A DNA stretch of 33,596 nucleotides, taken from contig NW_026516482.1 of the NCBI RefSeq assembly GCF_025602895.1, positions 1-33,596 on the forward strand. The letters run 5' to 3'. Position numbers and translations under genes: made by a program. This document shows positions 1 to 11,200 of the stretch, piece after piece. Numbering within the stretch: position 1 is the stretch's first letter; every line of letters begins with the position of its first letter. The stretch comes from Polychytrium aggregatum. Taxonomy: Eukaryota > Chytridiomycota > Chytridiomycetes > Polychytriales. The notes beneath the pieces were generated by a model. The model was not told the DNA's origin, did no database searches, and saw only the letters and a program-made list of their open reading frames with translations.

Positions 1-14
1 ATGTAGCCACCCTG

Positions 15-75
15 CGAGAGCGAGCGAGCGAGCGAGTGAGTGAGTGAGTGAGTGAGTGAGTGAGTGAGCGAGTGG
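15..75. repeat. GAGC/GAGT tetranucleotide microsatellite
   Basis: Tandem 4-bp units, first GAGC then GAGT, with one GAGC unit near the end. On the minus strand this reads as CTCA/CTCG. It lies just downstream of the TIR reading frame and is followed (minus sense) by a good acceptor-like CTCGCAG near position 12, so it may belong to an intron of the TIR gene. Confidence 0.9.
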
Positions 76-102
76 CATCCGATATGGGCCCTGCATATCA
101 GA

Positions 103-840
103 TCATGTCCGATGATGGCATGATGCCAGGTCGTCCAGATGGATACCCACATCCTCCAGAGTCGCAATGCACAGCGGCAGGACAGGCAGGTCTGGCTTGG
201 CATCCTTGAGATCCAGGGCTGTCCTAATCTCGTCGACGACGCTGTCGGGCTCGCCCTGGTCGGCGAGTTCCTTCATGCCGTTCATGGACGACTTGCTGAC
301 GAGCAGGACGGCAACGGCGCTGCCGGGAAGAGCATCGGTGGACACGCCAGCTGTTCCGTCGAGACAGTCCGAGTCGAGAAAGACCGAGATGGGCTCGCCA
401 TGGCGACGCTGGCCGACCGAAGCCAGGAGGCGCTTGAGGTCTTGGGCAATCTGCTCGTCGGATGAGCGCCGATGCGAGAGGAAGAAGGCATGCTTGGGCC
501 CGTGCGTGGGGCACTGGAACGGCTCGCTACCAGCGGCAGACGGCATCGTATGCGATGAGTTGAGCGATGGGAGAAAGCAAACCGAGTTGGACTGGGTGGC
601 TGATCCAGGATCGAAAGCCAAAAGTGGAAGTGGGCTTGGTGACACAACCGAATGGCAGTCATGTGAGCCCATAGACGCAGAAACGTCATGACCATCTGGT
701 CCACTCGTTTTCTGTTCTGCACCCTCCCTCGTCATCTCAGATGCGAGCTTGAGTGTTGCACTGAAGGTACTGTGGCTGAGCGGATCCATGGGAATGGCAA
801 TGCTGCTTCGCTCATCAGCCAAGACATTCAATCCCAGCAT
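103..840 (-). CDS. TIR-domain protein (3' end uncertain)
   Basis: Open frame of 245 codons from an ATG at 840. The first ~115 residues are Ser/Pro-rich and look disordered. Residues ~117-232 read as a TIR domain: a box 1-like FFLSHRRSSDE at 119-129, a VFLD strand at 153-156, a second hydrophobic strand AVAVLLVS at 175-182, and VVDEIRTAL at 201-209. Glu204 falls where catalytic TIR NADases such as SARM1 carry their essential glutamate; this placement is by eye. The frame stops right after the predicted fourth strand (LPVLPL), so the last TIR helix is missing. A donor-like GTATCC near 142 and an acceptor-like TATGCAG near 92 suggest the C terminus continues through an intron. TIR proteins act in NAD cleavage or signalling; the substrate here is unknown. 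Confidence 0.65.
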   Translation of the reverse strand: MLGLNVLADERSSIAIPMDPLSHSTFSATLKLASEMTREGAEQKTSGPDGHDVSASMGSHDCHSVVSPSPLPLLAFDPGSATQSNSVCFLPSLNSSHTMPSAAGSEPFQCPTHGPKHAFFLSHRRSSDEQIAQDLKRLLASVGQRRHGEPISVFLDSDCLDGTAGVSTDALPGSAVAVLLVSKSSMNGMKELADQGEPDSVVDEIRTALDLKDAKPDLPVLPLCIATLEDVGIHLDDLASCHHRT

Positions 841-1412
841 TCACTCCCGTGATGAGGCTCAAAGCAGTTCCCCCGCCACTGGATGCAGAGTGATGTGCGT
901 GGGTCTGTTGAAGTGTATCCAGGCTGTGCTGGATGGAGTTGGTGAGCCACAAGCGACCGACTGAGTGTATTCAAGACCATGCCTCCCAAACCAATGAAAC
1001 CCAAGAGATTGCCAACCAGGACCAGAAACAGTCGCCGTTGGGGCCAACGGAAGTTCATCAGGCTTCAGGCCTCTGATGCCAGAGACAAGGGACACTGTCC
1101 GCTTTTTTCTGCATTGACTGTGGATCGGTAGTAACAATAATATCTATAAATTGCCACGAAATGGGCTTCAGTACTTTCACCTACACCATGAGTGCTATAT
1201 GAGTATGATCATTATCCAGAAATGCTCCTGGGGGCTCCTTGGAGCCAACATAGACACCTCTCTATCAGGTTCCTGGCGATTTGCCATACTGATGAATGAA
1301 AACACAGCCAGTACAGGGCGCATCGTTTGAGGACGGACCAGCTGAGGCCACGGTCATCTGGAGTGCTGGTCCATCTCATTGACGGCACGATTCCACCGGG
1401 CGGTTCAATGAC
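841..1412. other. Intergenic region between the exonuclease stop and the TIR start
   Basis: Both flanking genes read leftward, so this is 3' flank of the exonuclease and probable promoter of the TIR gene. The only notable frame is a minus-strand ORF at 828-1058 that would start MNFRWPQRR and contain a ~20-residue hydrophobic stretch. It could be an upstream exon giving the TIR protein a membrane anchor, but no clear splice pair ties the two together. I see nothing else. Confidence 0.5.
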
Positions 1413-2639
1413 TTATTGCGACGATTTGGCCTTCTTCCGCTTCTTCAAGGAGCCTGAATCAGGGTCCTGCCGCGCTACAGTCTCCTGTTGCCCTCGTTTG
1501 ATGCCCGACATTCGCGCCGCATGCGATGCTGGCGGCGATCCGGAGGAACACGGTAATCGAAAGAGGCGATTGTAGATTCGCAGTCCATACATGGCGTCCT
1601 CCGCGGCGTATCGGATGCATTCCAGGGTCAGCTCGGATGGAGGCGCGTCCCAGTTGGAGAGTAAGTTCGAGTTAGATTTGTCCAAGATAGCGCCATCGCA
1701 GTACATGTATGCCAGTGCTCCAAGTGAGCTCCGAGGAAGGCGAAAGGGCTTGACGGCAACATCCAAGTCGACAAGATTCGATACCTGTATGGCCAGTCAG
1801 CCCAGGCGTTAGTGGCGAGCGGTGCGGTTTCGGGCTGGATTCTGACAAGCACATACACAAAGTGTCCGAAAGGCCGGCATTCAGGTCTCCAGAGACCGAA
1901 GTGATGATGCAGGCCTACCTTGATGTTGTAATGTGCGAGGAGCGTTTCGGCATCCTTTGAGGCGCTGACGCCGGTTTTGACGATGGCGTTGTTTTCCAGC
2001 AGCCCTTTGAGGTTTTGAGGAATATTGGTGTGGCTGAAGCAAAAGCTTGGTCGCATCTCAAACGATCCATCGGGTAGCCGCTTTCGAAACAATTTGTTTG
2101 TGGGATCTCGTTCCCAGCACATCCGAAAGATCTGCAACAGCGGGTAATGTTGAAGGGGGACATCGAGCACGTTAGTCACGGCGGTAGCGCGGTATAGGCA
2201 ACCGATATCATATGATCAGATGGCCGCCTGGATCTTTGGCCGCTGGAGGTTGCATGGTCGCCTCCTGAGGGACGACGGGAGCAGGCATTGTCATGCGGAC
2301 CTGGAACACCACGGCGATTGACTCGGAGAATGCGATCTGGATGGTCGAGGTTTTGTCACGGCTCGAGTCCTGTGCGCCCACCCGCCGAATCTTGGTTTCA
2401 GTATCGAATCCGAGGATCCGGATGGAATCGATGCCGAGATAGCCCACGATCACATCGATAATTTGCGATGCTTCGCCGCTTTTGTCGACGATGTAAATGT
2501 GGGGATCGACGGAAAGCGGCTCGATGCCGAGGAGCCGAAGATCCTCCTCGATCTTGGGAAGGACCTGTTGGCTATCGTCCAGGGAGACTGTATCACTGGC
2601 TATCCACTTGACAGCGCTGCTCTTGGCGGATTTCGGCAT
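1413..2639 (-). CDS. DEDDy 3'-5' exonuclease domain protein
   Basis: Three exons (2639-2301, 2131-1919, 1784-1413) join in frame to 307 residues. All acidic catalytic positions of the RNase D/WRN exonuclease fold are present: FDTET (Asp79, Glu81, motif I), ASKDAETLL (Asp173, motif II) and YAAED (Tyr243, Asp247, motif III), preceded by the usual NWD..PSELT segment. The start is the ATG just inside the CT repeat; the longer upstream frame is a repeat artefact. Intron 1 has an unusual GTCCGC donor but a good GACTAAC branch site and CTGTTGCAG acceptor. Intron 2 runs GTAGGC to CATACAG. The C terminus KKRKKAK looks like a nuclear localisation signal. A nuclear RNA or DNA 3' trimming role is likely; whether it is closer to WRN-exo, EXD2 or Nibbler/Mut-7 cannot be told by eye. 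Confidence 0.85.
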
Positions 2640-2705
2640 TTGCTTGGTGCTGCGATCTGGATGTGCACGAAGGAGCAAACACGAAAGACTCTGGCGATCA
2701 AACCA

Positions 2706-2768
<63 letters not shown>

Positions 2769-2895
2769 CTCTCTCTCGTTCTCACTGCTGCGCGTCTGGC
2801 CAAAAGTCGATTCCAAAGTGATCTGGACCAAATCTCCGTCTTCTGGCTCCAAGATCTGATCACAAGTCCATCCACCCATTTGTGTCGTCAAGAGC
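2640..2895. promoter_or_regulatory. Divergent intergenic region of the exonuclease pair
   Basis: Only ~256 bp separate the two outward-facing ATGs (2639 minus, 2896 plus), so both genes must share this region as promoter. It holds a CT/GA dinucleotide tract at ~2707-2783. No TATA box stands out. Assigning promoter function is inference from position. Confidence 0.6.
2707..2783. repeat. CT/GA dinucleotide microsatellite
   Basis: About 28 perfect CT units followed by imperfect CTCGTT-interrupted units. GA/CT tracts of this type are common in divergent eukaryotic promoters. It produces spurious Ser-Leu and Arg-Glu reading frames on both strands. Confidence 0.95.
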
Positions 2896-4257
2896 ATGCC
2901 CCCCACAACGGATCTCTCTGGCCAAGAGACAGATGTCGTCGCGCCCATCCCCATCGATGTTCGAAGCGTCCTCGGCTCGATCGTCACCAGTCTTGCTGAT
3001 ATCGGCATCAAGCCCAGGATCGAGACGCCGGAGCTGACGGTGTTTCTCGTACCTCCGAAGCAGGCCAACTTTGTCCTCGAAAAGATCATACAGCACGGCT
3101 CGCGGCCCACGATCCTCAACTTTGCTTTCCCCGTCGCCTCGGTCACCTTCCAGCAGGGAGTCCGCCCACCATCCGAGCCACCCGCGCTTCTGCAACTTGG
3201 GTTCACCGAGAGCTTTGCTGTGCTCGTGCAAATGGACAAGACCCAGATGCGATCGTTTCCACGGCTAAAGTCGTTTATGCAAGGAATCCACGTCACCAAA
3301 GTCGGAACAAATCTCGCCAGTGTCGCAGGCATTCTGCAGAGTCACTTTGGGATCTCGGTATGGCTCTCGAGCTGGTGGCCAGTCCTCATCTGAAAAGTGG
3401 GTTGATTCAGCGGCAGGCTCGTATGGAAAGCATCAGTGTCCATGGCGAGTGTCGCTGGGCAGACGGCAGCTTGTATTGACTGTTCCCTCGGGACATATAT
3501 CCAGATTACCAGCACACTGGATCTGACCAATGTGGCCGCATCGCTTGGCTTTACCAACCCGAGTCGGCAACAGCTTGCTCGCGAATTACTTGCATTGAGT
3601 CCGCAACTCAATGAGGGCTACGATTGGGATACGGGCCTGTCCGGTATCGACAACGAGACAGTAGCCGCTGCCGGATTAGATGCAGTCTTACCGACACGCC
3701 TCTTCAGCAAGCTCGTACATCCGCCCGCACGGATTCCCTCGTTAGATGAACTTCCATCACGACCAAAGATCAAGAGCGGATTCCACAAGCTCATGAAAGA
3801 GCACTATACCAACGACAAGCTTCGACAAAGACGAGATGACAAACACATTACAAATCCCAGTTCGTCTCCTGGTCCCAGCTCTGCTGCAGACAGCTCTGTC
3901 GACAGTACCCACGCTGTCGTGGTGCCTTGCCAAAACGATCAACAAGATGCTATCGATGGCTCATCTCGTAAATCAAAGAGACCCTCGGAGAGCGATGCCA
4001 GCAACAGCAGTGGTGGAAAAGCCAGTGATGGCAATGCAGGCCATACCTCGACCGGGGATGCTCCGGTATCAAAGAAGAAGAAGAAGAAGAAATCGGCTGG
4101 CAAGTCCAACAACCCCGACGGTGATAAGGATGATGTCGCCGTCCTGTCAGAGCTCACTGCAACGACCAAGTCCAAATCCAGCACCCACGACGTCGCAGAA
4201 CCGAAGCCGAAGCGCAAAAGCAAAACCAAGAATGCCCAAACACTGTCAGCAGCATAA
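2896..4257 (+). CDS. Degenerate paralogue of the DEDDy exonuclease (probable pseudo-exonuclease)
   Basis: Two exons (2896-3357, 3505-4257) give 404 residues. The first ~225 residues align by eye with the neighbouring exonuclease along their whole length, including LLQLGFTESFAVLVQ against TIQIAFSESIAVVFQ and the YDWD/NWD segment. The catalytic residues are lost: FDTET is FAFPV (Asp to Ala77, Glu to Pro79), the motif II Asp is Val143 and the motif III Tyr is Ala209; only Asp213 remains. The intron (GTATGG donor, TATATCCAG acceptor) has the same place and phase as intron 2 of the exonuclease. The C-terminal ~180 residues are Ser/Thr-rich and basic with a run of seven lysines, like a nuclear or nucleolar signal. 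It is probably catalytically dead and may act as an RNA-binding or partner subunit. The function is unknown. Confidence 0.8.
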
Positions 4258-5098
4258 CGCCTTGTTGGCGACGTGAGTGGAGCAAGATGACTTGGCTATC
4301 AATATCGAAATAGATTGGATGGTGCGAATTTGACTGTTCAAGGGTGTAAAAGGATTGTATTGAGCATTCACAGAGGGTGGATTTGGAGGGGGACATCCGT
4401 CAACAGGTAGAAACCAGAGCGGTGGCGCCGGATCAACCAAACGGAACAGCGATGGTGGCGATCCAGTGGAAGCCATGATCACCACTTTAACCAACAGAGC
4501 TCAAAACGAAGCCGACAACATTTGGAAATTCGAAGAAGAAAACCTTAGCAGTGGAAGTAAAAGAAAAAATGGCGAACGAGGGTGGGTGAGGGGGCGAGAG
4601 GGCAACCCCCTCATGCTTTGCGACAATGTGGCATCGTCGGATGGCTCAAGCCAGGATAAGCAGAGATGTGTCCTTGCTGCACTGGTCAGACACCGGGGTG
4701 GGCTTTGACACCAAGCAGAGATTTGGCAGCCACTCTATCCGGCAACAGCGCCAGGGAGACTACAGGCAGGAATCAGCACAGAGAACAACGCCACGATCCC
4801 ACATAGCGACTTTGAGGGTCTTGATACTCAAGACCCAGATGGATCTGGGGATCACCAGGGAGGGCGATTGCGCAACGACTCGACTGCCAGCCACGGAATG
4901 TGGGCGGATATGCCAAGAGTATTTGTTGGATTGAGGCGCAAGGGTGGTGCCGTCGTGCTCGATCGAGGAGTATGACTCGGAAGACTCGATGAGTGGTCTT
5001 GACTCAAACAGGCGAGGGTGATTTCTGACGATCGCTCCAGCCAGCACAGAGGCAGTGGACAACGGGCAACGGAGATATCACCGGTAGACGGTTTCGGG
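4258..5098. other. Intergenic region between convergent 3' ends
   Basis: It lies between the stop of the pseudo-exonuclease (+) and the stop of SMG1 (-), so it is 3' flank for both. Only short frames without recognisable domains occur. I see no repeat array or RNA gene. Confidence 0.6.
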
Positions 5099-5277
5099 CT
5101 ATATCCATCCCATCCATCCCTCGTACATGAGCGCGAGGTTGTCGACGTTGGTGGCTTGCTGGACGATGAGATTGACGTGCTCCGAAACGTCCATTTTGCT
5201 GTACTCGCCCTCGATGCCATCCAACTTTGCGCGAACTCGACGGAGCACGTTCACTGCATAGGCATTTCTAGCTTGAG
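5099..5277 (-). other. SMG1: FATC domain exon of SMG1 (exon 29)
   Basis: Fifty-nine residues ending in the PIKK C-terminal signature. NAYAVNVLRRVRAKL leads into a helix and then ATNVDNLALMYEGWMGWI before the TAG. In PIKKs this tail packs on the kinase domain and is needed for activity. The exon starts after CCAACAG with phase 1, matching the end of exon 28 at 5408. Confidence 0.93.
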
Positions 5278-8200
5278 CTGTTGGTTTACGAGATTCGCAA
5301 GTCAATGACACGCTTGGCTGTGACTTAAAAGGATACTGGGCTACATTCCCTCGATGCCCAGGTTGCCGTATGGGCCACAGATCCCACACAGAGACGCTGC
5401 ACCATACCTTTGTACACAGGAATCACTTCGTTGGCTTCTATAAAGGCGACCGGGCTGTCGTCATCGCTGTCGTTGTCGTTGTCGTTGTCATGCTCATCTG
5501 CTTCGCCCATTTCCAGGCTTCCGTCGCTGTCGGCCTGGCTCAGCACTTCCCCCTCAGGCAGTCCGGGATTGAGCTGATCCATGTCTCCGTTGGCTCGAAA
5601 GTCGTGATGCTGTTCCGGAGCATCGACATCGAACAGGGGCTGGGACGGGTCGGCTTCATATTTCACTTTGGTTTCGAGTGTGCTCATGGTTTTGAAGAGT
5701 CGGAGGAGACGATACAGATTGCTCGCCAGCTGACGAATGGTACTGAATGCCGATGCCTGAAGTGACATGGGCGGTCACGGTTACAATCCCAGATCGGATC
5801 GCGCTATCTACAGCACTCTGTGGATCGGCTACGTACCAAGCCATTAAGGGACCCAATGGTCAATTCGCCTCCCATTTGCTCGACTCTGGCAAGATACTTT
5901 TTGATGGATGTCGCAGTGCTGTCGAGGGCCAATCGGAAGGCCTGGAGATAGATGGGAGGAGGAGCCAAGTCAGTGAATGACAGGATGAAGAATGCAGGTC
6001 AGCGACGAGCACGATAAAGGATGCGGCTCAGTGATGGGCACGATAACGGTCGCATCTCGCTTCTCCAAAGCAATATGTTGCTGCTGATGTGCTGTGCACT
6101 GCTTACAGAGATATCTTGTGCAAGCTTCGAGGCGACCGATAAATCAGCTGCCTCCTTGGCAAGGCCATCCAGGATGCTCTGTACGACTCCGAGCGACTGC
6201 TGGCAGGTCGTGAAAGTGGTCTTGAGTAGCATGGCGTCATGGACAATAGCCTGCGCCATCATCGCGGTCTGAGTGTAAAATGGAAGCGTTGCGGGTGAGA
6301 GGATTTCTCATGTGCACGGATCAGACAAACCACGGGCGATGCATCGACCAGAGCAGCAGCAAACTGGCTTAGCCTCATACATCGCACTGGTCGAGAGACT
6401 TGGCCATCGACTCGATTTGTGCCTCGATAGCATCTTTCCATGTTCCGTTTCTGCGGCTCTCAAGTGTTGCCAGTCGGTGCACCAGGTCCACGATTTTGTC
6501 GTACTGGCCCTTGAAGTTCAGGTCGATGGTGCGGGCAGCCTCAAAATGGACAACGGCGCCGATCTTGTCGCACAGGCTCTGAATCTGCATGACAACGTCA
6601 GTCAGCACCACAGAGGTGTATGAGTTGTACCGGACTCGAATGCCGCAAGCACCTTACCATCTCAGTGGTCTCGGTAATGGCTCTTTGTCGAGATTCTATG
6701 CGATGTTCGAGCTGGGATTCGTCAGGATGCGCTGCCTCTTGAAGCCTGGATAACACGCAGCGCTCGTGAGCCAAGGCGTGCTTTCCGAACGTTTCGAGGG
6801 CTGTTACCAAGCGCTGCAAGACTGCGCGATCAGCAGCAAGCAGCCTGATAAGCTATGGTAGAGAGGAGCGCAAGTGCATGGTATTGTTAGAACACACAGA
6901 GAGTTCGAAGAGGCAACTTGGCAAATGCCGGATCTCACCTCCGATCCATGCGACTCGGGCAAAGATTGCCCGTCCCTTGTGTGTCGCATCAAGATATTCT
7001 GATGGAGGTGCTGATAGCGTGGAAGGGCAAGCCGGTGCATGTGCACTCGCTCTTCAAGACCACCGAGCCTCCGAGTGCCGTGCTCGTTCAAAATGGCCTT
7101 CATATGACCCTTGAGAGTCTCGCCGACAAGGCCGATCAGATAGTGCTGGTCCTGAGAGTCTTCTCCGCTTTCCTTCATCCATGTGTACGCCACGCCGCGC
7201 GCGTGGTCTATGACAGGGATTCCTGTCTTGGTTTCGAGCTCGATGGCAGGAGATGATCCAGGCTCGCCAGTCATACTCTTGAGAATCCGTCCGCATAGTT
7301 TCAGCAACGCTTTCAGGACCACATCCCGGCAGAAGAAGCCAAGATACTTTTTGAGCGCCGCCACCGACTCTTCAAAGTCGTCCTGCTCCATGACCTCTTC
7401 GAAGTTGATGGCCCGGATGCACTCGTGCGAGGGGTCATCGACATCGTATTCGAATGAGCGATAGTAGTCGTACGAGTTCTTGAAAATGGCTGCCACGGCC
7501 TGCATATTCCGTCATCAGCCACCGTTAGCATCTACTGAGGCCAGATGGGTGGATACAGCTCGTTTGCTGGACGCTTACTTTGACTTTGTATATGCTGAGC
7601 TCGATCGCAAGCGATTCCGGGACGAGCAGGTCGGCTGCGGCCAATGCAGCGACAGCATCTTCCATCGGTTGGAAGGCCGCGGCGCACAGCCCCATCAGCT
7701 CACGGAGCTCCAAAGACTTGCTACTGATACCTTGATTCCTGAACTGCGCAATCTACTCGCGGATATGGGTCCAAATGGGGTATAGATCAATGGTAAATCA
7801 AAGAGCGGCCATCTGTCCAGACTTGGCAGTTCGTGCATGCACCGTGACTGGACTTGGCTGCAGACGGCATTCGAGATACACGTACCAGCTGCTTCCAGCG
7901 ATCGAGATCCGATCCGCTTGGCAGCGACCCGTTTGGCAGCTTGGACGAAAAGCCAAGAAACTGATTGACGATGGAGGGGCATTTTGTGTAATTTAATGCA
8001 ATGAACTCGAGCACGGAAGTCATGAACGTGCTTGTGAATCCATGAATGAACGCTTCAGCGCTACTCATGGCATTCCGTAGTGTCTCGAGAAGCTCGATTG
8101 AGTCGTCGCCCAAAATCAAGTCCAAGCTATACTGCATGTTGAGATCTGGCGAAGCAAACAGACGAAGGGTGAGGACAAGAGCAAGAGCAAGAGCAAGAGC

Positions 8201-11200
8201 AAGAGCAAGAGCAAGAGCAAGAGCAAGAGCAAGAGCAAGAGCAAGAGCAAGAGCAAGAGCAAGAGCAAGAGCAAGAGCAAGAGCAAGAGCAAGAGCAAGA
8301 GCAAGAGCAAGAGCAAGAGCAAGAGCAAGAGCAAGAGCAAGAGCAAGAGCAAGAGCAAGAGCAAGAGCAAGAGCAAGAGCAAGAGCAAGAGCAAGAAGAG
8401 TGCGTGTAAACCATCATACGGCGCGCACCAAGCTCGGGCTCATTTTGTGAGCAGTCCCAGTCGAGACCACCGAACTAAACCATGCAGCAAAGAGCTAACC
8501 AGTGCTCTGAGACATACCGCGGATTTTGGATCCAAACACCGTGATCATGTGTGCGACGAGGAAACCGGTTTGTGCCCCTTGTGGGCGGTAGACATACTTG
8601 CCCATCACATCAACAAATGTGTCGTTCAAGTCTGTGACGATCGATGACAGCTTCAGGCCTGACAAGGCGCCCTTCTCCATGTATCCACTCGACTGCGCCA
8701 GTTGAGAGTGGAGCATGAAGGACAGGTCGCAAAGTCCAAGGACCGATCCGCATTGAAACTTTTTCTTGAACACCTCCATCGGATGTGATTGCAGGTAGCC
8801 ATGGAGATCCTCCGAGGCGGTCTCTTTGAGGGTGTCGCTCTCCCTGCCAAGGACTGTCAGGCGATCAGCCAGCGTATCCACCGACGCGATGGCGTCCCTC
8901 AGACTCGTCTTCATTGTTGTCTCCAGCGTGGCTCGACGTGTGTAGACAATATGAGAGGATTCTCCCACGGTGTCTTCGTACTTTGTAGTCAAGAGCATGG
9001 ACGTGCCCGCCGAGCCTGTCAAGGTGGCTTCCAGCTCAGACGCGAGGAGCCTGAACCAATCTTGCTTGAGCAAGTGGTCACGAATCGTTTCCACGAGTTC
9101 TTGATAGGCATTCCAGTGTCCCGCAATATCCTGCATAGCTTCCGTGAGGTCCGTAACAAGACTGATTTGCTGATCTTGGAGTGCAGAGAGTTCATTGAAT
9201 TGATTCGGATCAAGTCCTTCAACATCTGTTGACCCTTGATCCGACCAGAATGGAATAATCGCAAATGCGGTGCAGTGCTCTAGCAGATCTTGGAAGTCGA
9301 GCGCCTGAGTATATACGACGCAAGCCGCAGAGTCAGACGGAGGTATCAAGCGACGTCCCTCTCCCCAGGCTAAAACCGATAACAGAAGACCAGTGGTCCA
9401 TATCGCTGGCCCCTGCTCTGTGTGGTCGTGATACCTACCTCATGGTTCATCATCGCTGCTTCATGACGGGCCTTCCAATCGCGGTACATCTCGAGTTGAT
9501 GAGCAAGCTCGGCTGCGGTCTCGTTCTCATCAGCCTGTTGCTGGTCAGGGCTCCACGACAGGCGCAACTCCTGCCGATACGCCTCAATCTTTTCCGTGAC
9601 ATCGTCGCGATGGTTCAGCCGTCGGATAAAGCCCTCAAGGTTACGTTGGATGTCCCTCACTGTCGTCATCATCTGTCGCTCGTCTTTGTCAAGTGCTGGC
9701 TTGAGCTCGGCTAATGAATACAAAGGATCGAGTCCGAGAGGTTAGCTCGACCGCAGAGCCGCCTGTGGCCGTCCGAACCCACCCAGCTCCAAAGCACACG
9801 ATCAATACCTAGGCGCAAGACAATCAGGCCAATGTGGACATTGACTTCCAGAACGCGCTTGCGCACACTGTCCGAGAGATTGCTGGTCCAGTCCACCAAA
9901 GGATCGTAAACAAAGGCTTCGAGCAGCGTCAGAATGATTTCCTTGTTGCGGCGCATCACCTGCATGGTGTGTTCGCAGGCAATGCGGAAGGTGCCCTCGA
10001 TGCCGGTGATGCCCAGGGCCGATAGAAAGTTCTGTGTTAGGCGGAAGGGCACTGTTTCGGGGATTCGCAGCTTCCTTCCCTTTTCAAAACACACGTTGTA
10101 GTCGATGTGCAGGACATCTCCGCTTGATGGATCAAAGAGAATATTGTCGAGATGGCGATCGCCCAAGCCAATGAGATAGCCCACAATGGACATGACGGCC
10201 AGTGACCGGGCATAGCTGTTTGTTTTCGTCCACCACTCGGCCGGAGAGCTGGACGAGCACCACAGCTCGCGCGAGAGGGCCATCGACGACGACTCGCTGT
10301 TAAGCTTTTTGAAGACATCGCGATGCAGCGAGCGCGGCCACGAGCCTCTTGGGGCGTTTCTTGGGAGTTTGTACTTTCTCAAGGCCACCCGGACCCTTTC
10401 GCCATAAAGCCCATGCGTCGTCGGAAACTTGTAATCGGCATCGGGTTGCTGGTTATTCTGGAGCATGGTGGCCACGTGGTCGCGCTGGAACCATCCCTTG
10501 TAGATGGCAAAGACGGGCATGACATTCTGGACCCACTGGATCATTCCGTGTTGGTGGCCAAAAGGAATCACGGAATAGCCGCGGGCATGCAGACGACGCC
10601 GCTTGGAGTCGTTATCGTGACGCAGCATCTGGTTCGTGATGGTGAGCAACTGCTGGACGCGCTCGTCGAGATGCAGATCCTCGTGGCCTTTCAGGAGATA
10701 CGTGTAGTACTGTCCGTTCGAGCCAACCATGGTGATCTTCTTGGGCTTGGTCTTGGTATTGAGCACCTGTACATCCTCGAGGATGCGCTCGATTGTAATC
10801 AGCTCTCCATGAATCGGGATGCCAGGGATGGGGATCATGGATCCCTGTCGTCCAGCCAGCAGCGGACTGATCGAATGCATTTTGAGTGCCCGGAATCGGT
10901 GAAGCTCGGATCCGAGTTTTGCGTGAACCTGGTCGTGTTTGACGATGCCGTTAGCGCAGATCGGGTTGTGCGGCGATATGGATCAGCCCTGCATCATATG
11001 GAGGAGGGGGTCGAGCTGGGACAAGCTGGGTCGAGCTGGGTCGAGCTGGGACAACCTGGGTCAAACGCGGCAGCAGGGAAGGCCAGGCGTGCTACCCACC
11101 TTCTTGAATAGTGTCCAGGCCTCTTGGGGCTTCTCTACATCACTAGGCGCTTTAATCAGCATCAAAGCCCGGTCAATCTCATCCTTGTAGAGCTGCTGAA

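Noticed and set aside
2208..3332. A 374-codon minus-strand frame running through the CT repeat
   Set aside because: Its upstream half is antisense to the pseudo-exonuclease and contains an Arg-Glu run from the repeat. Real coding starts at the ATG at 2639.
4466..4934. Short plus-strand frames downstream of the pseudo-exonuclease
   Set aside because: They have no domain, no splice signals that extend them, and lie between two convergent 3' ends.
8046..8450. Long Arg-Ala, Leu and Ser-Cys repeat proteins across 8046-8450 on both strands
   Set aside because: They are only translations of the AAGAGC array, which lies inside SMG1 intron 20 between two exons that join cleanly without it.
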